5,738 nt of DNA, from the NCBI GenBank assembly GCA_030673805.1, contig DAOVIH010000065.1, positions 1-5,738 on the forward strand. Direction: 5' to 3'. Of the stretch, positions 1 through 4,563 are shown piece after piece; the stretch's first letter is position 1, and each line of letters opens with the position of its first letter. Under the pieces are notes generated by a model, which searched no databases, was not told the origin of the DNA, and saw nothing but the letters and a program-made list of their open reading frames with translations. Origin of the DNA: Candidatus Bathyarchaeota archaeon. Lineage in GTDB: Archaea > Thermoproteota > Bathyarchaeia > Bathyarchaeales > Bathycorpusculaceae. A program made the translations under genes and the position numbers.

Positions 1-1429
1 CGTCCTCCATGGGCATGTGTGATATTCTGGACATGGCTAGGATTAGTTTCATGACCAAGTTGTCGTTGAATGCTGTTAGGTCCAAGGTGATTTCGGAGTC
101 GCGCAGGTTGTATTCCGCAAGTTCAGTGTAGCTTAGTTGTGAAATTGATTTTTCGTGCTCTATTTTTGGGAGATCTAGCAGTGCAGTGCCGACTGAGTTG
201 AGAGTTATATCTCGGTATTTGTTACCGAAGGCGTAGATTTGGATTGACCTGTTAAAGAAGAACTTGTAGAGGTCTATGTGAACGCCGTGACTGAAACGAG
301 ATACTCTTCGTCCAACTTGTATGGGAATCTGGCTTCGTTCAAAATTGAAGTGGTTCCTAGCACGATTATACAGGTAAGGCAGGTCGAAATCGTCGCCATT
401 AAAGGTTAAAACAAAAGGATACTCCCGAAGAGCATCAAAGAGTTTCTGAAGCAACTCTTTTTCATCATCAAAATATGTGACAATCGCATCCGAAGGCAGT
501 TTTTTGTCGCCTTCCTCTATACCCTTCCGATTTAGAATGAAGAGCTGTTTTTTTCTGTCTGACCCAAACAATGCCACACAAACAACAGGGTGAGCAGCCA
601 CTTGAGGATCAGGAACACGCGTTGCAATTGGCGAACTCACCTCAATGTCAAGGCCGACTCTACGAAAATCGGGAACCGGAGATTCTAGCAGACGCGCCCA
701 CGTTTCTACGCTTTCCAGAAACTCTTTTTCCACGTCAGGGAATAGGCTCAAGATTTTTTCTACAGTGTCTTTTGATGCCGTCTGCTGTACGGGGACTAGG
801 TTGCCTTTCTGAATTTTGTACAGCATGCCTGGAGCTAGGTTGTTATCGTAGATGTAGGATTGGTAATAGCGGATGTAGGATTCCCAGACTTTGGGAGGTT
901 CCTCAAATCCAGTTAATTTTTGGTAATCTTCTGGGATTATGTCTCGCATGCAGCCGCTTTGGCGACCGCCTATAGCCAGCGGGTCTTTAGTCACAACCTT
1001 TGTTACGGTTACCTGCTTGTCAAGAAGAGGATCAAACTTTTCAACGGTTTCGAAGTGGTCAAAGCCAGAATGGCCTGTTACGCGTCTGAGTTTCTCAAGC
1101 TCCTCAATAGGAAGACTTGTAAGACAGTAGGGCTTGTGACCGGTATTATCATCCCAGAAGTAGATTTTTTGGGACACAGGTTCATACAGTTTGAGGCTTG
1201 CGAGCTGTTTTTTGCCGTTGTACATGACGGATACAAGATATGAGGGGGGCAGGTCTTCTGGAAAATCATGATAATCAACTGTTTTCGTTTCTGATGCTAC
1301 TTTCTTTTTAGGCGAAGGATATTCTGTCGGCTTCTTTTCAGGCAATGGTTCGGGCGTGGGCGATGGAGTCGGCTTCTTTTTTTGTCTTTCCGGAATACCA
1401 AATAAGTCAAGTTGGCTCTGTGCAGTCAT
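1..1429 (-). CDS. polB: Family B DNA polymerase (PolB1/Dpo1-like), N-terminal and 3'-5' exonuclease half, cut by window edge
   Basis: Replicative-type DNA polymerase; this part carries the N-terminal domain and the proofreading 3'-5' exonuclease. Reading down from ATG at 1429, the minus strand is open for 476 codons and runs off the left edge. Crenarchaeal PolB1 is about 880 residues, so the polymerase palm, fingers and thumb lie outside. Residues 1-14 (MTAQSQLDLFGIPE) precede a Lys/Pro/Ser-rich linker (about 15-52). The globular N-domain follows, with GHKPY (97-101) and GFDHFETV (122-129). Exo I is D261-I-E263, Exo II is TFNGDDFD (342-349, catalytic D349) and Exo III is Y440-x3-D444, so all exonuclease acids are present and proofreading should be active. 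The end, SRISHMPMED, leads into the polymerase domain. No frameshift was seen. There is no Shine-Dalgarno before the ATG; a TATA-like box about 25 bases upstream suggests a leaderless mRNA. Family assignment is near certain; the PolB1 subtype is from remembered Sulfolobus sequence. Confidence 0.95.
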   Translation of the reverse strand, partial: MTAQSQLDLFGIPERQKKKPTPSPTPEPLPEKKPTEYPSPKKKVASETKTVDYHDFPEDLPPSYLVSVMYNGKKQLASLKLYEPVSQKIYFWDDNTGHKPYCLTSLPIEELEKLRRVTGHSGFDHFETVEKFDPLLDKQVTVTKVVTKDPLAIGGRQSGCMRDIIPEDYQKLTGFEEPPKVWESYIRYYQSYIYDNNLAPGMLYKIQKGNLVPVQQTASKDTVEKILSLFPDVEKEFLESVETWARLLESPVPDFRRVGLDIEVSSPIATRVPDPQVAAHPVVCVALFGSDRKKQLFILNRKGIEEGDKKLPSDAIVTYFDDEKELLQKLFDALREYPFVLTFNGDDFDLPYLYNRARNHFNFERSQIPIQVGRRVSRFSHGVHIDLYKFFFNRSIQIYAFGNKYRDITLNSVGTALLDLPKIEHEKSISQLSYTELAEYNLRDSEITLDLTAFNDNLVMKLILAMSRISHMPMED

Positions 1430-1449
1430 TTTGTTTGTGCCTGTTAAGA

Positions 1450-1457
1450 GTATATTT
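1450..1457 (-). promoter_or_regulatory. TATA-like box for polB
   Basis: On the minus strand this reads AAATATAC, preceded by a purine-rich stretch (CACAG) that could act as a BRE. Its centre lies about 25 bases before the polB ATG, the usual archaeal TATA-to-transcription-start distance. With no Shine-Dalgarno before the ATG, this suggests transcription begins at or next to the start codon. It sits in the 62-base gap between polB and the small zinc-protein gene, so polB may be transcribed alone or by read-through. This is inference from spacing and composition. Confidence 0.45.
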
Positions 1458-1491
1458 CTGTGCCCACTAAAAAAATCTCTGATTCAACTTT

Positions 1492-1635
1492 TTAGGGTCT
1501 TACGCATTCAGCTTTGGCTCTGAAGGGACGCTTCCGCTTGGGTCGGCTATGTTTGTGACAGCGCTTAACGCAGACCATTATGCCCTGCTGAATCTCAAAA
1601 ACACAACCACAAAGATCTGTTTGCGTCTCAGCCAA
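1492..1635 (-). CDS. Small basic zinc-binding protein, CxC...CxxH pattern (47 aa), upstream of polB
   Basis: This short minus-strand frame encodes 47 residues: TTG start at 1635, TAA at 1492-1494. The protein begins MAETQTDLCGC and has C9-G-C11 and, 14 residues on, C26-H-K-H29, a plausible single zinc site (CxC-x14-CxxH), with extra cysteines at 22 and 44. The part after residue 29 is strongly basic (SRPKRKRPFRAKAE), suggesting nucleic-acid contact. I do not recognise a named family, although short CGC...CxxH proteins are common in archaea and their viruses. An in-frame TAG lies 24 to 22 bases before the TTG, and no ATG or GTG lies between them, so TTG is the only standard start. It has no Shine-Dalgarno. 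The TTG overlaps the end of an upstream reading frame (1628-1705) by 8 bases, so it may be translationally coupled or joined by frameshift. It is co-directional with polB, 62 bases upstream, which invites but does not prove a replication role. Confidence 0.6.
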   Translation of the reverse strand: MAETQTDLCGCVFEIQQGIMVCVKRCHKHSRPKRKRPFRAKAECVRP

Positions 1636-1705
1636 CTTGTAATCCCCATTCTTTTTCTACTGGATTGGACACGCATATAAATGGTTCCAGAAATGCTTTA
1701 TTCAT
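1628..1705 (-). CDS. Short 25-codon frame with strong Shine-Dalgarno; leader peptide or broken/frameshifted N-terminus of the zinc protein
   Basis: ATG at 1705 follows AGGAGG (1715-1720 on the minus strand) with 9 bases between the GGAGG core and the ATG, the best ribosome-binding site on this strand. The frame reads MNKAFLEPFICVSNPVEKEW, then GLQVG, and stops at TGA (1628-1630). The TGA overlaps the TTG start of the zinc protein (TTGGCTGA). Either this is a leader peptide coupled to the next gene, or the two are one protein of about 70 residues interrupted by a +1 frameshift, a true base change or a sequencing error. A fused product would run ...WGLQV-AETQTDLCGC. A TATA-like box for the zinc gene lies inside this frame, which supports separate expression. 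No family is recognised. Confidence 0.35.
   Translation of the reverse strand: MNKAFLEPFICVSNPVEKEWGLQVG
1674..1682 (-). promoter_or_regulatory. Candidate TATA box for the small zinc protein
   Basis: On the minus strand the stretch reads ATTTATATG, with GGAACC just upstream as a possible BRE. A start site about 25 bases downstream would fall near 1653, giving roughly 18 bases of leader before the TTG at 1635. The box lies inside the 25-codon frame described for 1628-1705, so the two interpretations compete unless both promoters are used. Confidence 0.35.
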
Positions 1706-1803
1706 TATTTTTTTCCTCCTTTTTTGGAGAAGTTACTTGACAAAAGGAATCGACCTCCAGATCAACCCAGACACAAAAGACGCGACTACATATTAGGAGA
1801 CTA

Positions 1804-1813
1804 ATCCTAGGAT
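1804..1813. repeat. 10-bp perfect palindrome with CCTAGG core
   Basis: The palindrome ATCCTAGGAT shares the CCTAGG centre with the perfect operator-like palindrome at 2026-2037. It is on the polB side of the intergenic region, about 100 bases upstream of the ATG at 1705, so the same regulator might bind on both sides. A six-base core can recur by chance; this is a weak call. Confidence 0.3.
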
Positions 1814-1904
1814 AAATCTAATATTATTAAATTCTGTTTAATTTTGATTAATCGTATTAAGAATTATTGTTAGGTCCCTGATCTAGTCTGGATCAAGTCA
1901 TCGA

Positions 1905-1918
1905 TGGTGATATCACCA
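1905..1918. repeat. 14-bp perfect palindrome TGGTGATATCACCA
   Basis: A perfect dyad with no spacer in the middle of the divergent region. Perfect 14-bp dyads are rare by chance, so a dimeric DNA-binding protein site is plausible. It lies about 150 bases before the operon genes and 200 bases before the short minus-strand frame, so which side it controls is unclear. Confidence 0.4.
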
Positions 1919-1936
1919 CTGTGTTTTTGCAAAACT

Positions 1937-1962
1937 CCCCTTTTTTGGGGTTAAATTTTAAC
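1937..1962. repeat. Adjacent inverted repeats: CCCC-T6-GGGG and GTTAAA-T-TTTAAC
   Basis: CCCCTTTTTTGGGG (1937-1950) can form a four-pair GC stem with a six-base loop and is followed, sharing one G, by the 13-base inverted repeat GTTAAATTTTAAC (1950-1962) and then CTTTTTATAG. On the plus strand, hairpin plus T-rich tail resembles a weak terminator, but no plus-strand gene ends here. It may instead be a protein-binding or promoter element, since TTTTTATA follows at once. Confidence 0.3.
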
Positions 1963-1993
1963 TTTTTATAGTATTCCCTGCGTGTTTGGAACT

Positions 1994-2037
1994 TTACGTA
2001 GGTAATTTTTTTGTTGACACTGATTTTACCTAGGTAA
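1994..2037. promoter_or_regulatory. Twin 12-bp palindromes, likely operator upstream of the operon
   Basis: TTACGTAGGTAA (1994-2005, one position off perfect symmetry) and TTACCTAGGTAA (2026-2037, perfectly symmetric) lie 32 bp apart, about three turns of the helix, so both face the same side. The similarity extends outward as TTTAC(G/C)TAGGTAATTTT (1993-2009 and 2025-2041). The second copy ends 13 bases before an A/T-rich TATA candidate at 2051-2058, where an activator, or a repressor blocking BRE/TATA binding, would sit. Two copies with fixed spacing before a multi-gene operon point to a dimeric transcription factor bound cooperatively. The regulator is unknown and not encoded in the window. 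Confidence 0.6.
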
Positions 2038-2050
2038 TTTTGGGGTAAAA

Positions 2051-2058
2051 TTAAAATA
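2051..2058 (+). promoter_or_regulatory. Candidate TATA box for the plus-strand operon
   Basis: TTAAAATA, preceded by purine-rich GGGGTAAAA that could serve as BRE. Transcription would start near 2080, upstream of the provisional GTG at 2133 but downstream of the ATG at 2065. If this is the real promoter, the ATG at 2065 is not used. An alternative box, TTTTTATA at 1964-1971, would start transcripts near 1993. Confidence 0.35.
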
Positions 2059-2132
2059 AAACATATGTTCAAAACATTTTAAGACGGTTCATTTGGGGGG
2101 TAATAAAAGCGAGTTTCTTTTTAGATCCGCCT

Positions 2133-3605
2133 GTGCTTCTATTCTTGGGTGTAATCATATACTATTTTTCAAAGAGGTTGAAGTGGAGCCTTCGCACGAC
2201 AGCAATCTTGATGGGGCTTGTTTCTTTTGGTTTTTTTATGGGTGGAAGCGCCCTTCTCTATTTGGATGTGCTAGGTTGGCCCTTGCCTCCAACATCAGGC
2301 TCAATTTGGATGTTTCACACGGACTTCACAGGAATCGCGAAGACTGATGTCAACGTTGCGATTTCCGTTTTAATGCTTCTCCTCTACCCCCTATGGCATC
2401 TAGGAGGATACATGTTGGCTCTCCGCTTAGACCAAGGGTCTTTTCTTTGGCGTATGGTTTCTTTCAAAGATGTAAAGAGTCGAAGGGGTAGACCATTAAC
2501 GAAAATCTCAGTGCAAAGGGGTTCTTCACCACGTGAAAACACAAGAAAGGCCATCGAGAGTATAGGAGGCATGGACAAATATGTTAAGAGAGGCGACAAA
2601 GTCCTGCTAAAGGCGAACATATGCGGTGGAAACCACCACATTCGTGGTTCATTTACCAGCCTTGAAGTGGTAGACGAACTCATCAAAATGATTCAAGAGA
2701 TAGGCGCCAGACCTTCCCTGATCGACTCTGACATGATCTGGACCAAATTTGATCCAATATCCAAAGCAGAAGGATATACGGAATATGCCCAAAAAACAAA
2801 CATTCCGCTCATAAACCTCGCGAAAACAGACATGATTCGATTCAATTTCGGCGAAGAAAGTGCTATCGGTATTGTCCCAGTATCCAAAGAAATGATTGAA
2901 GCAGACGTCATAATTTCGGTTGCGACAATGAAAACGCATCTTCTCACAAACGTGACACTCGCGATGAAAAACATGTACGGGTGTTTTCCCGAAGAGAACA
3001 AAGCAAAATACCACAGGTTTGGGATAGAAAACGTGGTTTTCGAAGTCAACAAAGCTTTCACCCCTAATCTAAGCATAATTGATGGGTCAATCGGAGGTGA
3101 AGCCTTCGGACCTCTATCATCCAAACCAGTGGACTTTGAAACCATAATAGCCTCAAATGATGTTGTCGCAGCCGACTCCGTGGCTTGCCAACTCATGGGG
3201 TATGATCCCCTTGAAGTCAAACATGTGAAATTGGCTCACGATGCAAGTTTAGGTGATGCCAAGGTGACTTTTGACATCTCTACCCTTCCATACTCGCATG
3301 AAAAAGACAAAAACTGGGAGAAACCCGATCCTGTTGTCACAGAATTCTATGAAGCCATCGTTGAAGCCTTTCTTCACGTTCCCGGAATGCAGGGATTCTT
3401 TGATATAGCTGCAGATTTCGTGCTTTTTGGCCTTGCCACTCTACCAGTCTTCCGTGATGTTACTCCCGAAGTCGAGAGGGCACTAAACAAAGTTCTATCA
3501 GATATCCTCAGATCAATCTCAGAGAGCGGAGTAAACATTAGCAAATGGACAGAAGAAAACGCCAAGAAAATGCAAGACTTCATCAATAGTGCAGGAGGAC
3601 CATAG
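2133..3605 (+). CDS. DUF362 family protein with N-terminal membrane region
   Basis: Uncharacterised DUF362 protein (about residues 124-375) attached to a membrane region. From the GTG at 2133, membrane segments are likely at 1-13 (LLFLGVIIYYF), about 22-44 and about 74-97. The DUF362 part shows features I associate with the family: GDKVLLKANICGG (154-166), IDSD (197-200), MKTH (266-269), KNMYGC (279-284), IIDGSIGGE (315-323) and NDVVAADSVACQLMGYDP (342-359). I see no ferredoxin-type cysteine cluster, which some DUF362 proteins carry. The C-terminal tail (about 400-490) has a hydrophobic stretch at 421-440 and an amphipathic end. The start is uncertain: GTG 2133 has no Shine-Dalgarno and cuts into the first membrane segment, while the frame is open back to 2055 and reads FFLDPPV just before it. 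This is the first gene of a four-gene operon, with TAG three bases before the next ATG. Family call is good; biochemical role unknown. Confidence 0.85.
   Translation: MLLFLGVIIYYFSKRLKWSLRTTAILMGLVSFGFFMGGSALLYLDVLGWPLPPTSGSIWMFHTDFTGIAKTDVNVAISVLMLLLYPLWHLGGYMLALRLDQGSFLWRMVSFKDVKSRRGRPLTKISVQRGSSPRENTRKAIESIGGMDKYVKRGDKVLLKANICGGNHHIRGSFTSLEVVDELIKMIQEIGARPSLIDSDMIWTKFDPISKAEGYTEYAQKTNIPLINLAKTDMIRFNFGEESAIGIVPVSKEMIEADVIISVATMKTHLLTNVTLAMKNMYGCFPEENKAKYHRFGIENVVFEVNKAFTPNLSIIDGSIGGEAFGPLSSKPVDFETIIASNDVVAADSVACQLMGYDPLEVKHVKLAHDASLGDAKVTFDISTLPYSHEKDKNWEKPDPVVTEFYEAIVEAFLHVPGMQGFFDIAADFVLFGLATLPVFRDVTPEVERALNKVLSDILRSISESGVNISKWTEENAKKMQDFINSAGGP
3594..3598 (+). promoter_or_regulatory. Shine-Dalgarno GGAGG for the 71-residue membrane protein
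   Basis: GGAGG lies within the last codons (GGA-GGA-CCA) of the DUF362 gene, 10 bases before ATG 3609. It supports both the start choice and translational coupling between the two genes. Confidence 0.7.
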
Positions 3606-3608
3606 GAT

Positions 3609-3824
3609 ATGCGGGCCAATCTTTTTCTAGCCACGATCTTTGCAGTTTTTGGATTTCTTTTGAGTTGCCTTTTCTTCATCTTCATTAACATCCAAATCCC
3701 CTTCGAACCGTTGGCAACATGGTCCGAACTTCCCTATGCCAACATGTTTCAGTATGCAGGACTAGTCTGTTCATTGGGAGCCATCATCTATCTCTTGATG
3801 GAGAGATTAGAAAGCAATGATTAA
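3609..3824 (+). CDS. Small two-helix membrane protein (71 aa), unknown function
   Basis: The 71-residue product has two hydrophobic helices, about residues 4-28 (rich in Phe, Leu and Ile) and 46-64, joined by a short polar loop (PFEPLATWSELPYAN) and ending in a charged tail, ERLESND. Cys20 and Cys54 lie in the two helices. I do not recognise the family. It starts 3 bases after the DUF362 stop with GGAGG ten bases upstream, and its stop overlaps the next gene by 8 bases (ATG 3817 inside its last codons), so it is almost certainly co-translated with both. Its size and position suggest a subunit or stabiliser of a membrane complex formed with its neighbours. That is inference from context only. 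Confidence 0.8.
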   Translation: MRANLFLATIFAVFGFLLSCLFFIFINIQIPFEPLATWSELPYANMFQYAGLVCSLGAIIYLLMERLESND

Positions 3825-4533
3825 CAAGAAAAATTTTTTAATAATCGCTATTTTAGTCTTGTTTAATCTTGTGGCTTTCCTTTGGGGAGAATACCATACT
3901 TTAATGCCAATATTCTACATAGCCGGGTTCATTGGCATTTCGATAATCAGTTTTTGGCTGGGTAACAAACTAGAGACCAAGGATCTATTTGTCTTGGCAG
4001 TATCAGCCACTTTATTATCATTTGTAGATGAATATGCCCACACCTCAGTCGGCAACTTAGCTTATTTTGATCAAGCCGTTCCTTCGCCGCTCACCGTTTT
4101 CGGCTGGAGTGTATTCATGATTTTCCTAGTAGGTATAACTAGGCTTATTGTGAAAACTCAGTCATTGCAGACAGTGAACAATAAGATATTGAGAACATTG
4201 CCTGTGATAGTATCGCTGATATTAATATTGGTAGTCACGGTGCTGCAAGATTATCTAAGCGTCTTTAACTGGGTCTTAGTTTTGGTTTATTTGTTTTTGT
4301 TCGTAGCAAGCTTCTACTACACTTATGTTCATCCACTGAAATGGAACCTTTTCTTGATGATAACTAGCTTGATTTTGGGTCTCTGCATGGAATATGTCGG
4401 TGGTTTGGAAGGGCTTTGGACTTTTCGTTTCAACGATCCAATCTCACTTCTAATATTATTCAGTTGGCCCCTCAGAATATGGGCAGTCAACGCTCTCTGC
4501 TTCGCTTTTGACGTTGATTTCAGCAAGAATTAG
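3817..4533 (+). CDS. Polytopic membrane protein (238 aa) made of two tandem copies of a ~119-residue, four-helix unit
   Basis: Strongly hydrophobic, with about eight predicted membrane segments and no recognised catalytic domain. The two halves align without gaps at an offset of 120 residues. E25-Y26 matches D145-Y146, S45-F46 matches S165-F166, E72-Y73 matches E192-Y193, G79 matches G199, and the F95-x-W97 block matches F215-x-W217. So the protein is an internal duplication covering essentially its full length. The repeated EY-x5-G-x-(L/W)...P...F-x-W pattern, including GLWTF (199-203), recalls the duplicated lycopene cyclase-type (CrtY/CrtYcd) membrane fold. However, the P-x-E-E acidic motif I expect there is absent (WPLRIW instead), so I do not assign that function. 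ATG 3817 overlaps the previous stop by 8 bases with GGAGAG at 3800-3805, and the TAG lies 30 bases before the next provisional start. Real gene: high confidence. Function: unknown. Confidence 0.85.
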   Translation: MINKKNFLIIAILVLFNLVAFLWGEYHTLMPIFYIAGFIGISIISFWLGNKLETKDLFVLAVSATLLSFVDEYAHTSVGNLAYFDQAVPSPLTVFGWSVFMIFLVGITRLIVKTQSLQTVNNKILRTLPVIVSLILILVVTVLQDYLSVFNWVLVLVYLFLFVASFYYTYVHPLKWNLFLMITSLILGLCMEYVGGLEGLWTFRFNDPISLLILFSWPLRIWAVNALCFAFDVDFSKN

Positions 4534-4563
4534 GAGAAGAATAAAATAATTCCAGCAGAAGAA

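Larger units (their letters stand above)
1706..2132. other. Divergent AT-rich intergenic region between the polB side and the plus-strand operon
   Basis: This stretch separates the minus-strand genes from the plus-strand operon and must hold promoters for at least the operon and perhaps the short frame at 1705. I find no convincing protein or tRNA; frames starting with ATG here are 16 codons or fewer. It contains the Shine-Dalgarno of the 1705 frame (1715-1720), a CCTAGG-centred palindrome (1804-1813), TGATC/GATCA arms (1879-1895), a 14-bp palindrome (1905-1918), a CCCC-T6-GGGG hairpin next to a 13-base inverted repeat (1937-1962), two twin palindromes (1994-2005, 2026-2037) and A/T-rich TATA candidates (1964-1971 and 2051-2058, plus strand). 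The part from 2055 onward is open in the DUF362 frame and may be coding. Confidence 0.7.

Noticed and set aside
571..1278. Several 63-134 residue open frames on both strands over 571-1278.
   Set aside because: They overlap the clearly homologous polB frame on the minus strand, have no Shine-Dalgarno or family resemblance, and are frame shadows.
1706..2064. tRNA, C/D-box RNA, riboswitch or CRISPR array in the intergenic region.
   Set aside because: No cloverleaf, no paired RTGATGA/CTGA boxes and no regularly spaced repeats were found by eye. The inverted repeats are short and look like protein-binding sites.
2093..2347. 84-residue frame starting TTG just after a G-run.
   Set aside because: It overlaps the DUF362 gene in another frame, has cysteine-rich unstructured composition and no recognisable domain. 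The G-run is next to the TTG, not a spaced ribosome site.
2384..3691. Minus-strand frames of 100-175 residues opposite the DUF362 gene.
   Set aside because: They are antisense shadows of a conserved coding region, with Phe/Ser/Cys-rich composition typical of reversed frames.
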